Source: Chitinophagales bacterium (GTDB taxonomy: Bacteria; Bacteroidota; Bacteroidia; Chitinophagales; Saprospiraceae). From it: DNA of 45,694 bases. Of the stretch, positions 21,941 through 30,281 are shown one piece after another. The stretch's first letter is position 1, and each line of letters opens with the position of its first letter. Location of the stretch: the NCBI GenBank assembly GCA_017303475.1, contig JAFLBO010000037.1, positions 1-45,694 of the forward strand, written 5' to 3'. Made by a program: the position numbers and the translations under genes. Under the pieces are notes generated by a model that worked only from the letters and a program-made list of their open reading frames with translations, did not search any database and was not told where the DNA came from.

Positions 21941-23983
21941 ATGGCATCCAAAAAAGTAAACAAAGCTACCCTCAAGTTTGGTGGCGAAACCCTGAGCCTG
22001 AGCAAAAGCAAAACCCAGGCTGCTGTTCGGTATAATCCCGGTATGAAACGGGAGAAAAAGCGCAAAAACGCTGCATCAAACGAGCAAATCCGCGATTTCG
22101 AAGTGGTAAAAGTGAGTCGCGGCGTAGACCAGAAACTGGATGCCCTGCGCGCGCAGCCGGAGGTGTCGGTAGGCACGCACGTGTGGGTGTTTGACGGGGA
22201 AGAGGATGCACCAATGATCCCAACGGGTTATCTGTACATCGAATTCAAGGAAGATACGCCCTATGAAAAACAGCAGGCCCTGATTGAGGAATTTCACCTC
22301 AACATTCGCCAGGTGGTAAGCGCCGAAGCCTATCGGGTAACCACCACGCCGGAATCGCCCAATCCGGTAAAGTGCGCCATGTTGTTGCAGAAAAAACGCA
22401 TCGTTAAGGTGGCCGAACCGGAATTCATGGCCAAACCCGTTACCGGCGATTTCAGTCCGCCTACCGGCAAATTCATCAACAGCCAGTGGCACCATGAGAA
22501 CAATGGTGGGCAAATACCCATTATTGATATCCCGAATGCCGTGTACGGCACCACTCACTTCAAAAAAGGCGCCGATGCCAGGGTGCGCGCAGCCTGGGAA
22601 GAATTGCAGGGCCTGGGTTCCAAAAACATTAAGATTGCGGTTATCGACACCGGTTTTGCCACAGATCACCCCTCTTTGCGCGGCGATGGCACCAAAATCC
22701 GCAATACCTTCAACGCCGCCAACCGCGGCGCCGACGTGTCGCCCTGGTTTCAGGCTTCGGATGGCTCCTGGGGGGTGTTTAGTCATGGCACTTCCTGTGC
22801 TGCGGTAGCAGCAGGCGCCTGGGATTCGCAGGGGGTATTGGGGGCCGCGCCGAATGCGCGTATCATCCCTATCAAGCTCGATGTGCTTTCCGACGATGCC
22901 ATTCAAAAAGCTTTTGAACACGCGCTGCTGAACGGCGCCGACATCATTTCCTGCAGCCTGGGTTTCCCCAAACCCGTGCCGCTGTCTACCTATGTATCCA
23001 ACTACATCAGCCGGGTAGCGCGCGAGGGCCGCAACGGCAAAGGCATGCCTATTTTCATTGCGGCCGGCAATGCCAATCCGGCTTCCAACAACCAGCCAAG
23101 GCCGGTGAGCGATTTTGCCGCGCACCCGGAGGTGTTGTGTATTACGGCATCCAATAGCCTGGATGAGTCGTCCAGCTATACCTTTTACGGTCCTAATGCC
23201 TTTTTGTGCGCACCTACCAACGGCAACGATGGCGTAGGCATCACTACGGCTACCGTGAGCGCGTCGGGAGGCTCGCTGGTGCACGGTTATACCAGTAAAT
23301 TTGGCGGAACCTCCAGCGCCACGCCGCTGGCAGCAGGCGTTTGCGCCCTGATCCTTTCGGCCAATCCCAACCTCACCCTGGCAGAAATCAAGGATATCCT
23401 GCGCCGCTCAGCCGACAAGATTGGCAGCGGGTACGACGCCAATGGTCGCTCGCCCAAGCTGGGTTTTGGTCGCCTCAATGCCCTGCGTGCTGTGCAAATG
23501 GCCATGGGCAACAGCGGCAACAGCGGGAGCGGTTCCGGAAGCGGCAGTAATACCGGCGGCAACACTGGTGGCAACACCGGCGGCGGACAAACCGCCAGTC
23601 AGCGCGGCAAGGTCATTTCCAAATTCCTGAATGTGCGCAGCGGTCCGGCAACCACCAACCCAAAGGTGGCCGAGCTCAATCAGGGCGACATCGTTAATCT
23701 GTTTGAAAAAGTATCCGGCTTCTGGCGCATTGGTACGAACCAGTACGTGAGCGCGGATTATATCCAGGTAATAGCCAACAATGGCGCGCCTGCACCTGGC
23801 GTACGAAAAGGTAAGGTAACCTCTTCATTCCTCAACGTGCGCACCGGCCCTGCCACCACCAATGCCAAAGTAGGCGAGCTCAAACAAGGCGCACTGGTAA
23901 CCATCTTTGAAACCAGCAGCAACGGCTGGCACCGCATCGGAGATGCGAGGTGGGTGATAGGTACGAATATTCAGGAGGTGTGA
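21941..23983 (+). CDS. Subtilisin-like (S8) serine protease with two C-terminal SH3 domains
   Basis: This 680-residue protein has an N-terminal prodomain-like part (about 95-165), then the S8 catalytic domain (about 210-520). The catalytic residues are D236 (AVIDTGFATDHP), H282 (FSHGTSCAA) and S458 (FGGTSSATPLAAG), with N377 (IAAGN) as oxyanion residue. A Gly/Ser/Asn linker (about 523-555) leads to two bacterial SH3 domains (about 560-612 and 626-680), each with FLNVRSGPATTN-like sequence. Such domains often bind cell-wall peptides. There is no N-terminal signal peptide and no type IX C-terminal domain, so how or whether it is exported is open. The ATG at 21941 directly follows the repeat block. 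Confidence 0.92.
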   Translation: MASKKVNKATLKFGGETLSLSKSKTQAAVRYNPGMKREKKRKNAASNEQIRDFEVVKVSRGVDQKLDALRAQPEVSVGTHVWVFDGEEDAPMIPTGYLYIEFKEDTPYEKQQALIEEFHLNIRQVVSAEAYRVTTTPESPNPVKCAMLLQKKRIVKVAEPEFMAKPVTGDFSPPTGKFINSQWHHENNGGQIPIIDIPNAVYGTTHFKKGADARVRAAWEELQGLGSKNIKIAVIDTGFATDHPSLRGDGTKIRNTFNAANRGADVSPWFQASDGSWGVFSHGTSCAAVAAGAWDSQGVLGAAPNARIIPIKLDVLSDDAIQKAFEHALLNGADIISCSLGFPKPVPLSTYVSNYISRVAREGRNGKGMPIFIAAGNANPASNNQPRPVSDFAAHPEVLCITASNSLDESSSYTFYGPNAFLCAPTNGNDGVGITTATVSASGGSLVHGYTSKFGGTSSATPLAAGVCALILSANPNLTLAEIKDILRRSADKIGSGYDANGRSPKLGFGRLNALRAVQMAMGNSGNSGSGSGSGSNTGGNTGGNTGGGQTASQRGKVISKFLNVRSGPATTNPKVAELNQGDIVNLFEKVSGFWRIGTNQYVSADYIQVIANNGAPAPGVRKGKVTSSFLNVRTGPATTNAKVGELKQGALVTIFETSSNGWHRIGDARWVIGTNIQEV

Positions 23984-24256
23984 ACGGTGGACGGCCAACG
24001 GTGGACGGTTGACGGCCTACGGTGGACGGCGTGGTACGATGGCGTAATCACTGATGATTGTTTGTCACCCTGAGCGTAGCGAAGGGTCTGATATTATTTG
24101 GATTTGACTGATTAATAATATCAGGTATTTATTGCGTTTGTCTTTGGCTACGCTCAATAGAGGCTTCGCCAGACCCTTCGCTACGCTCAGGGTGACAAAC
24201 AATCATCAGTGATTACCCCACCGTCCACCGTCTACCGTCCACCGTCCACCGTCTAA
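23984..24256. repeat. Layered inverted repeat, GAGCGTAGCGAAGGGTCT family, copy 2
   Basis: Inner arms 24044-24090 and 24170-24216 are exact reverse complements over 47 bases around a 79-base centre. Outer sequences are tandem GGTGGACGGTTGACGGCC units on the left and CCGTCCACCGTCTACCGT units on the right. The trxB stop codon (24253-24255) lies in the right outer arm, and the left outer arm begins at the subtilase stop. The sequence GTAATCACTGATGATTGTTT next to the conserved core differs from copies 1 and 3, but identically in both arms. Confidence 0.93.
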
Positions 24257-25185
24257 AGTCCCGTTTCCACCAGATACCTTTCAGCATCCAAAGCCGCCAT
24301 GCAGCCGGTGCCTGCGGCGGTGATGGCCTGGCGGTAGATCTTGTCCTGGGCATCGCCGGAGGCGAAAACGCCGGGGATATTGGTGAGTGAGCGACCTGGT
24401 TTGGTAATCAGGTAGCCGCTGTCGTCCATATCAAGCCAGCCTTTGAAGATATCCGTATTGGGTTTGTGGCCGATGGCTACAAAGAAGCCGGAGATATCCA
24501 GGTGGCTGGTTTCGCCGGTTTTGTTGTTGTGGATGCGCACGCCGGTTACGCCTTCTTCGGTGCCCAGCACTACTTCGGGAGAGGTGTTCCAGTGCACAAT
24601 CAGGTTGGGCGTGTTCAGCACGCGTTCCTGCATGATTTTAGAGGCGCGCATTTCATCGCGGCGCACGAGCAGGTGTACTTCCGAGCAAATTTTGGCCAGG
24701 TAGGTGCTTTCTTCGGCTGCGGTATCGCCGCCGCCTACGATGGCTACTTTTTGTTTGCGGAAGAAAAACCCGTCGCATACGGCGCAGGCGGACACGCCTT
24801 TGTTTTCGTATTCATGCTCACCCGGGATGCCCAACCATTTGGCGCTGGCGCCGGTAGAGATGATCACAGTAGAGGCGTGAATTTCTGTGCCGGATTCGCT
24901 CCAGGCCTTGTGGATGGGGCCGGAGAAATCCACTTTTACGATCATTTCATTGCGGATCACCGTTTCGAAGCGCTCGGCTTGTTTGCGGAAGTCGTCCATC
25001 ATTTCCGGTCCGTTGCGACCTTCAGGATAGCCGGGGTAGTTTTCTACCTCGTTGGTGATCATCAACTGGCCGCCAGGCTGGGGGCCGGTATAGAGTACGG
25101 GGTTCAGTCCGGCACGGGCGGCGTAAATCGCGGCGGTGTAGCCGGCAGGACCGGAACCGATGATAAGGCATTTTACTTTTTCCAT
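24253..25185 (-). CDS. trxB: Thioredoxin reductase
   Basis: The 310-residue flavoprotein has the FAD-binding start CLIIGSGPAGYTAAIYAARA (about 5-24), GGQLMITNEVENYPG, the redox pair in ACAVCDGFF (about 133-141), the NADPH-binding VAIVGGGDTAAEE, and the C-terminal GVFASGDAQDKIYRQAITAA. It reduces thioredoxin with NADPH in the cytoplasm. ATG 25185 lies 10 bases behind a good promoter box and four codons inside the longest frame, so it is preferred. Transcription is alone and convergent with the subtilase gene. Sequence is full length with all family residues. Confidence 0.95.
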   Translation of the reverse strand: MEKVKCLIIGSGPAGYTAAIYAARAGLNPVLYTGPQPGGQLMITNEVENYPGYPEGRNGPEMMDDFRKQAERFETVIRNEMIVKVDFSGPIHKAWSESGTEIHASTVIISTGASAKWLGIPGEHEYENKGVSACAVCDGFFFRKQKVAIVGGGDTAAEESTYLAKICSEVHLLVRRDEMRASKIMQERVLNTPNLIVHWNTSPEVVLGTEEGVTGVRIHNNKTGETSHLDISGFFVAIGHKPNTDIFKGWLDMDDSGYLITKPGRSLTNIPGVFASGDAQDKIYRQAITAAGTGCMAALDAERYLVETGL

Positions 25186-25194
25186 AATTCGCTG

Positions 25195-25202
25195 CAAAGG
25201 TA
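25195..25202 (-). promoter_or_regulatory. Promoter -7 box of trxB
   Basis: On the minus strand TACCTTTG matches TAnnTTTG and lies 9 bases before the ATG at 25185, so the transcript would be nearly leaderless. No clear -33 TTG is visible. The rest of 25203-25607 holds no gene. Confidence 0.5.
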
Positions 25203-25410
25203 TGACACGGGAACAGGAAAAACAGCATCAGGTTTTGGTTGGATGGGGGGGAGATGGGAGAAATGTCTTGGGAGGGACTTTTTTTGGGGGGGGGCTGAGG
25301 GGGTGTAAAAAAACGCTGGTGGATGATTTGGAAATTTGATGTTAGGGCTTATTTTTGGGCTTTGAAAAAATTGGTTAATGAGTTAGATGCCTCTTCTTAC
25401 TTTTTCGGTA

Positions 25411-25458
25411 ACCAGTTGCGTCAACCCCGCCCAAATTGGTTGGATTGACGCAACTGGT
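25411..25458. repeat. 14-bp inverted repeat at the edge of an AT-rich block
   Basis: ACCAGTTGCGTCAA (25411-25424) is exactly reverse-complemented at 25445-25458, around a 20-base centre. It lies in the 422-base gap between trxB and the DUF2726 gene, where base composition shifts from GC-richer to AT-rich. It could be a hairpin terminator for leftward or rightward transcripts or the mark of an insertion boundary; I see no target duplication. Confidence 0.7.
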
Positions 25459-25607
25459 GGTTTCCAAACAGGGAGTGACAAAGCGGGTTTTTACGCAATG
25501 GGAGTTATATAAGGGAGTTGCGTAAAACCAGAGTTCTCCACGATGATACAAATTCATCGAAACCTAATACTATATATGCTTCACTGATCTATTACTATGC
25601 TAAGCCT

Positions 25608-26516
25608 ATGAACAAATCAATTTTTGATAGCAAAAGTGAACAAAAAGTTCACACTAGATTAAAAACATATTGGAGTAAATATGTTGAAGTATTTCCCCAA
25701 ATACCTGTTAGAAATGTGATAGGGTATGATAAATTGCAAGAGATGGATGAGTTGAAAAGCACAAAAGACTATTTATTGACAACATCTTTTGATTTTGTTA
25801 TATGCGAATTAGGTAATGGCCGACCAATTTTGGTTATTGAGTTTGATGGTTTGGAAAATGGCTTCTCAATTGATGGAAAATATATCGTAAAAAAGGAGTC
25901 GACTAATGATATTTATAGGAAATTGAAGATGGAATCTAAGTTAAGGGTTTGCCAAAAAAGAAGAGTACCTATGATAATCGTATCTTATCCAGAATGTGAT
26001 TTGCTAATAGAAAGCGAAGACTACATAACTATTTTGGATGCCATTATTGGTGATGCAATTGAAAAAAAAGTTCGGGTCGATAATTATAGTGAACATATTG
26101 AAAGGCTGTCAAATGCTTGGAGTTTTGGGGGAGAGGAGGCGGCAGAAACTACTGAAATGGAGATCTACCTTGAAGTTGAAGAGCACAATCCAATAAAACG
26201 AAAAATTAGAGAAATAACGAGCAAATTTCCATTTTGGCATACTCAGATTTTATTTCCCAAGATTGTGGACAATACAATCGAAGGAGAATTTCATCTAAAA
26301 GCAGGAAGACATATTGAAAATTACAATTCACGTTCTCAAAAAATTGTCTCAACTAAAATTTCTATGAGAGCAATAGGCACCAATGATTCTGATTTCATAT
26401 GGTTGTTCAATACAATCGGAGAATACTGCTTGTGTAGAAAGACCGAGAAGATTTTAGGATATGATAATGAGAAATGGGAGTTGACTATTCAAGAAACTGC
26501 ATGGACTGCGGATTGA
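25608..26516 (+). CDS. DUF2726-type nuclease-like protein (PD-(D/E)XK pattern)
   Basis: The 302-residue product has a DUF2726-like region near its start: SKSEQKVHTRLKTYW (about 8-22), SFDFVICELGNGRPILVIEF (60-79) and YRKLKMESKLRVCQKRRVPM (103-122). D62, E78 and a following lysine fit the PD-(D/E)XK arrangement of a nuclease-like fold. The C-terminal half (about 150-302) is unrecognised. The protein is cytoplasmic with no signal. ATG 25608 (MNKSIFDSKSEQ) fits the domain start; the frame opens at 25518. DNA is AT-rich compared with trxB, suggesting transfer. A second protein with a similar fold follows 108 bases later, so the pair may work together; function is not known. Confidence 0.65.
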   Translation: MNKSIFDSKSEQKVHTRLKTYWSKYVEVFPQIPVRNVIGYDKLQEMDELKSTKDYLLTTSFDFVICELGNGRPILVIEFDGLENGFSIDGKYIVKKESTNDIYRKLKMESKLRVCQKRRVPMIIVSYPECDLLIESEDYITILDAIIGDAIEKKVRVDNYSEHIERLSNAWSFGGEEAAETTEMEIYLEVEEHNPIKRKIREITSKFPFWHTQILFPKIVDNTIEGEFHLKAGRHIENYNSRSQKIVSTKISMRAIGTNDSDFIWLFNTIGEYCLCRKTEKILGYDNEKWELTIQETAWTAD

Positions 26517-26550
26517 GACTAAATTATCCTACAATTTGTGGAGAACAATC

Positions 26551-26592
26551 GCTTTACGAAAATTGCTCCTAAGCGTCGCACATTCGTAAAGC
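26551..26592. repeat. 10-bp hairpin between the two nuclease-like genes
   Basis: GCTTTACGAA (26551-26560) pairs exactly with TTCGTAAAGC (26583-26592) around a 22-base loop. It could be a terminator of the first gene. The nearby CAACCGTTAAC recalls integron recombination-site ends only faintly, and I would not call it attC. Confidence 0.6.
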
Positions 26593-26624
26593 CAACCGTT
26601 AACTAAAATAAGAAAAAATTAAAA

Positions 26625-27479
26625 ATGAATATAATAAACCAAGAAACGGTGTATGGTTGGTTAGCGAACCAAAAGTTCAAGGAACTTCGTGAGTTTATTT
26701 TCAGAGAAAAAGACAAAATCAAAAACGACCCAATGCTTTCGGCAGCCACTAAAATAGTTGAAGACGAATTTGTGCGATTATCAAAAGAGAACTTGGCAGA
26801 CGAAGAATATTGGGAGTCGCTTGAAATGTTGCACGCTTTCCATCCAAAATATTATCAAATCGGAGAGACTAACTATAAAAGTATAACTTTAATATTAGCC
26901 GACCGACATAAACTGGATATTAAAAGGGCTATTAGGTTCGCAAATAACTTCCCAGATGAAGAAATAAGTAAAGAAATAATAAAACTTCACGCAGAAACAG
27001 AAACGCAAACCGTTGAACACGAAAGACAAGAATATATAAAAATAACCCACAACCCAATACCAATAAATATAAAAGCAAGTACGCCGCTTTTCAAATCACA
27101 CGAAGAACAGAAATTATATTTGGCGTTGAGGCAGATTTTTGACACCTACCTTGTTTATCCAAATGTAGCCATGAGCATTGTGATAAATTTTGAGGCAATA
27201 AGCGGACAACTGACACCCAAAGAGCGTGAATATTTTTACAAATCAGTTATTGATTTTGTCGTTTTTGACCAATCCATGGGATACGAACCAATCTATTTTC
27301 TTGAACTTGACAGCGTTTGGCATGACCTCGACAAAGTGGAAGAAAAAGACAAAATGAAAGATAAAATATTCAGTCTTTCAGGTCTTAAATTAGTTCGGAT
27401 AAGACACATGGCGAACCGACCGATTGACCATGATACTTTTCTCGAATTGATTGAGGAAGTTCGTAGCCAAGTTCAATAA
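26625..27479 (+). CDS. Second DUF2726-type nuclease-like protein
   Basis: The 284-residue protein has a helical N-terminal part (about 1-150) and a C-terminal domain (about 153-284) with the DUF2726/PD-(D/E)XK pattern. FKSHEEQKLYLALRQIF (156-172) is followed by SVIDFVVFDQ (207-216) with D210, IYFLELDSVWHD (223-234) with E227 and D229, and KDKMKDKIFSLSGLKLVRIR (241-260), whose lysines precede the final strand. A nuclease or nucleic-acid-binding role is inferred from fold only. The N-terminal part is unrecognised. AT-rich DNA and an unrelated genomic setting suggest it was acquired together with the gene before it. Start ATG 26625 is the first in frame and gives a compact N-terminus. Confidence 0.65.
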   Translation: MNIINQETVYGWLANQKFKELREFIFREKDKIKNDPMLSAATKIVEDEFVRLSKENLADEEYWESLEMLHAFHPKYYQIGETNYKSITLILADRHKLDIKRAIRFANNFPDEEISKEIIKLHAETETQTVEHERQEYIKITHNPIPINIKASTPLFKSHEEQKLYLALRQIFDTYLVYPNVAMSIVINFEAISGQLTPKEREYFYKSVIDFVVFDQSMGYEPIYFLELDSVWHDLDKVEEKDKMKDKIFSLSGLKLVRIRHMANRPIDHDTFLELIEEVRSQVQ

Positions 27480-27618
27480 GCCTCCCGACTGCGGCAGAAC
27501 GGATGAACACAAAATGATGAATACTGGTTTCTGAACTTTTGCCAATATCAAAAAGCCGTTTGATTTGAGCATTGCACCAATCAATTTCTTTGAGAAGCAA
27601 GCAGCGAAGGAACATCCA

Positions 27619-27654
27619 TTTTCCCGCCTCGCCCGCTCTTCCCACCCAAAAGCC
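27619..27654. repeat. Direct repeat copy 1 flanking a small lipoprotein gene
   Basis: The phrase TTTTCCCGCCTCGCCCG, followed by a CTTCCC-CCC-AAAGC-type tail, recurs at 28230-28264 in the same orientation with a few changes. The two copies bracket the lipoprotein gene at 27724-28221, giving a unit of about 610 bases. Confidence 0.7.
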
Positions 27655-27723
27655 CCCCCGGCATCCCACCGCCGCGCTTGGGTCTTTCCGACTTTATCAC
27701 CATTTGTGATTCACTACCTAAAA

Positions 27724-28221
27724 TTGAATAGAAAGATAATTCCATTGATACTTCTTTTAATCGGAGGTTGCTTTTCTTCATCTGTAGAAGAAAAAGAAGC
27801 AAAAAAATTAGCAGAAGAGTTGTTTGAGCATACTGATATTTCTGAGATTGATGATTGCACAAGGTTTCAGAAATATATAAACGGTATTCCGATTTTGATA
27901 GAGAAAGATACGGTTAGAGGAGACACAAGCAGCTATTTGAGCAAACCGAAATATTACAAAGAGGTTTTAGCCGAAGAAGGAATTTCAGAACGGGATTTCG
28001 AATATTTTAAAAGAAGATTAAATGAAACTGGATTGAGGCACTATTACAAAAAGGGAAATTTTTCCGTTTTTGTAACTGGGGGCATGCTTGGAGATATTGA
28101 AGGAATTCTTGTTGTTCACAGAAATGATACCATTCCGCAAAATGGGTTTCGGTTTAATGAACACTATTACATTTCAATAGGAAATGAAATTGAAAGGGAC
28201 GTTTACAGGATAAGAGGATGA
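27724..28221 (+). CDS. Small lipoprotein of unknown function, probable TTG start
   Basis: From the TTG at 27724 the product is 165 residues: a short basic start (NRKIIP), a hydrophobic stretch and the lipobox LLIGGC, followed by a charged helix (VEEKEAKKLAEELFEH) and a mixed domain ending in YYISIGNEIERDVYRIRG. No known domain is recognised. The frame is open to an ATG at 27565, but the added 53 residues are Pro/Arg/His-rich, come from GC-rich repeat-like DNA and would bury the signal peptide. The TTG start is therefore preferred. The gene lies between two direct repeats (27619 and 28230) and is AT-rich, so it may be a mobile cassette or relic. Membrane-anchored periplasmic placement is expected. 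Confidence 0.55.
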   Translation: MNRKIIPLILLLIGGCFSSSVEEKEAKKLAEELFEHTDISEIDDCTRFQKYINGIPILIEKDTVRGDTSSYLSKPKYYKEVLAEEGISERDFEYFKRRLNETGLRHYYKKGNFSVFVTGGMLGDIEGILVVHRNDTIPQNGFRFNEHYYISIGNEIERDVYRIRG

Positions 28222-28229
28222 AAATCGAT

Positions 28230-28264
28230 TTTTCCTGCCTCGCCCGGTTTTCCCGCCCCAAAGC
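28230..28264. repeat. Direct repeat copy 2 flanking a small lipoprotein gene
   Basis: TTTTCCTGCCTCGCCCGG with a TTTTCCCGCCCCAAAGC tail matches the copy at 27619-27654. It starts 9 bases after the stop codon of the lipoprotein gene. Confidence 0.7.
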
Positions 28265-28349
28265 TCGGCAGAAGATTCCATACAGATTGGATGCACAGAT
28301 GCTAAACAGATTAGATTTGCGCAGATTTTACCAATAAATATAAACCAAT

Positions 28350-28964
28350 ATGATAAATCAACATTTTACGGTCTTTTTGATAGCCATTGCCTGTCTTTTC
28401 TCCAGCACCCTTTCTGCCCAGAAAAACCAGGTTTTGGGCAAACAATTTTTACTGGGCACTTCTGTAAATGGCAATCCTGGCTGGAACGATCCTGAAGGGG
28501 AACGCTTTAGCCTTACCGCCTGGAACCTGAGGGGCGCTGTGGGGATAACCAGGCGCTTGTTTGTGGGGGCACAGAGTCGCCTGTTTTGGTCGCAAGCCAA
28601 TGAGTTGCCGGTTGTTCAGACCTGGTTAGGCGGTGGTTTTGCCCGCTTTTATCTGTTTATGCCACGGGGCGAGAAACGTCGCTGGGCGTTTGCAACGGAG
28701 TTGGGTTATTACTGGGGCAATCATTATCGAACAGAAGAATACTGGGTGAACGGGGTGGTTAAAAAGCCCGGACAATCTATGCCCAACCTGGGATTTTCGC
28801 TGGAAATGCGCGTTTATAAAAACCTGTGGATTGAGGCGGCGCATAATTTTCTGCTGGTTGGTCCTTATGACTTTACCGCGTACCCTTCCCTTGGTTTGGT
28901 GTGGCACTGGGGTAAGTTCAATGCTTTTTCAACTCGCGGATTGTCTGTTTCGGATAGCGAGTGA
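28350..28964 (+). CDS. Exported protein, probable outer-membrane beta-barrel
   Basis: The 204-residue protein has a signal peptide (MINQHFTVFLIAIACLFSST, ending LSAQ). Its mature part has alternating aromatic and polar strands typical of small outer-membrane barrels: TAWNLRGAVGITRRLFVGAQ, WLGGGFARFYLFMPRG, WAFATELGYYWGNHY, MPNLGFSLEMRVYKNLWIEA and YPSLGLVWHWGKFN. No specific family is recognised. It is convergent with the DUF4349 lipoprotein gene, 41 bases away. GC content has returned to the level of the housekeeping genes. Confidence 0.7.
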   Translation: MINQHFTVFLIAIACLFSSTLSAQKNQVLGKQFLLGTSVNGNPGWNDPEGERFSLTAWNLRGAVGITRRLFVGAQSRLFWSQANELPVVQTWLGGGFARFYLFMPRGEKRRWAFATELGYYWGNHYRTEEYWVNGVVKKPGQSMPNLGFSLEMRVYKNLWIEAAHNFLLVGPYDFTAYPSLGLVWHWGKFNAFSTRGLSVSDSE

Positions 28965-28972
28965 TGGGTTTC

Positions 28973-29018
28973 GCGCAGATTTTACACAGATTTTTTGCGC
29001 AGATTTTACACAGATTTT
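28973..29018. repeat. Two tandem copies of a 22-base repeat between convergent genes
   Basis: GCGCAGATTTTACACAGATT plus TT occurs at 28973-28994 and 28997-29018. A partial copy (GCGCAGATTTTAC) is at 28319-28331. The second full copy contains the stop codon of the DUF4349 gene (29006-29008), again placing repeats at a gene's end. Unlike other gaps here, these copies are direct, not inverted. Confidence 0.8.
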
Positions 29019-29917
29019 GCAGGCTTGCGGGTACGTTTCCAGATAAAGTAACCTGCGGCCAGCAGGAGCCATACGCTCCAGAGGTGTACTATGCCTACCA
29101 GCAGGGAAAGTAACAGCTCGGCGCCGCCGGCCAGGGCTTCCCGCAAACGGAGTCCGAGGGGCGATTGGGGCATAGCTACATCCGTATTGGCTACCATGGA
29201 TTGCTGCACTCGTGGCTGCTCATACAGCTCTATGTGGATGGTGCTGTATCGGATTTGGTCTTCTATTTTCAGGGTTTCTATTCGTGCCTGATCGTTGGTG
29301 GCGCGACTGTCGCGGGTGCGTTCCGGCTTGGGCGCGTTTGGATTTTCGGGTGTTTCGGTGAGTTCAGCTTGATAGCGTCCTTCCCGCAAACGGATGAGCT
29401 CTTTTTCCAGCAGTTGCAGGCTGACGTCTTCGGCCTGTACGTTTCGGGATTGCAGGAATGCTGCCAACCGTCCGAGGGCGCGCAGGGTAGTATCCAGCCG
29501 GGTGTAGGGTACGCGCAGGGTGAGCTGGCAATGGGTGCTGAAACGGATGGTTTGCAGGGCGGAATCCCGGCTGACGGGGGTGGTTTTTTGGGATTCAATG
29601 TTGGAATTCAGTTGACTTTGGATCACAAAACCGCCCTGGCTCAACACGATATCTTCGGCCTGAATGGTGGCACGGGCGGCATTTTTTACCTGAAAACGCA
29701 TATCGGCCGTGCGGATGAATTTTTTAAGCGAATCAATGGCTGAGGGTCGGGCGGCGGCGGAAGTGAATACAGCGGGGCTGATTGTATCGGTGGATATTTG
29801 GTCTGTAGCGATTTCCGCATCGGCCGGCGGCGGAGCGGGTGATTGTTTTTGATAAGAGGCTTCGCTTTGCTGCTGGCACGCGGGGAGGGTGAGGAGGAGG
29901 AAAAGGAGGTAGCGCAT
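29006..29917 (-). CDS. DUF4349 lipoprotein
   Basis: The 303-residue product has a lipoprotein signal (LLFLLLTLPAC), a Pro/Thr/Ala-rich linker, then the DUF4349 domain (about 60-245): KKFIRTADMRFQVKNAARAT, a central helical pair with EDVSLQLLEKELIRLREGRYQ, and RIETLKIEDQIRYSTIHIEL. A C-terminal transmembrane helix (about 270-292, LLLSLLVGIVHLWSVWLLLA) and basic tail RTRKP follow. Anchoring at both ends is typical of the family, whose role is unknown but envelope-related. The start is the first ATG and gives a clean lipobox. It is divergent from the GH3-type gene, with a repeat block between them. Confidence 0.85.
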   Translation of the reverse strand: MRYLLFLLLTLPACQQQSEASYQKQSPAPPPADAEIATDQISTDTISPAVFTSAAARPSAIDSLKKFIRTADMRFQVKNAARATIQAEDIVLSQGGFVIQSQLNSNIESQKTTPVSRDSALQTIRFSTHCQLTLRVPYTRLDTTLRALGRLAAFLQSRNVQAEDVSLQLLEKELIRLREGRYQAELTETPENPNAPKPERTRDSRATNDQARIETLKIEDQIRYSTIHIELYEQPRVQQSMVANTDVAMPQSPLGLRLREALAGGAELLLSLLVGIVHLWSVWLLLAAGYFIWKRTRKPAKSV

Positions 29918-29951
29918 GGGAAAGAATGTACCGGCGGGTTTAGCCGCCGAT

Positions 29952-30194
29952 GTTTGAAGGGTTTGAAGAGTTTGAAGGGTTTGAAGAGGGGTTTCCCGCA
30001 GATTTACGCGGATGAACCCGCAGATTTTCGCAGAGGCGTTGGGTTTGGGATTCCGAAGGATTTAAAGGAATGCAGACATTTACTTTAGTTCAGCTCAATG
30101 CCAAACCGAATGTGTTCTGCGAAAATATGCGGGGTCATCCGTGTAAATCTGCGGGAAACCCCTCTTCAAACCCTTCAAACTATTCAAACCCCTC
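29952..30194. repeat. Layered inverted repeat (TTTGAAGG outer, CGCAGATTTTCGCAGA inner)
   Basis: Left part 29952-30034 consists of tandem GTTTGAAGG units followed by CCCGCAGATTTACGCGGAT and CCGCAGATTTTCGCAGA. Right part 30116-30194 is its near-exact reverse complement, with only a few differences. The 81-base centre is asymmetric. Unlike most blocks here it lies between divergent genes, in front of both the DUF4349 and the GH3-type gene. The inner sequence belongs to the family that forms the tandem array at 12343. Confidence 0.9.
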
Positions 30195-30281
30195 AAAAAG
30201 ATGCCCCCCGCCTACGGATTACATAACTAAACCCGGGATTTTTTAGCAAGCCCTTACCTTAGCGTCTTAATTGTTTCAGAT

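Noticed and set aside
22076..23284. Long minus-strand frame of 402 codons inside the subtilase gene
   Set aside because: The plus strand carries the full catalytic triad and domain order; the opposite frame is an antisense shadow of GC-rich coding DNA.
21674..24256. The subtilase gene as cargo of a transposon bounded by two repeat blocks
   Set aside because: Each block is itself a full palindrome, there is no transposase or target duplication, and the same block occurs elsewhere between unrelated genes.
26551..26605. Integron attC site between the DUF2726 genes
   Set aside because: There is a hairpin and a GTTAAC-type end, but the paired R and L boxes and the extrahelical bases cannot be recognised, and there is no integrase.
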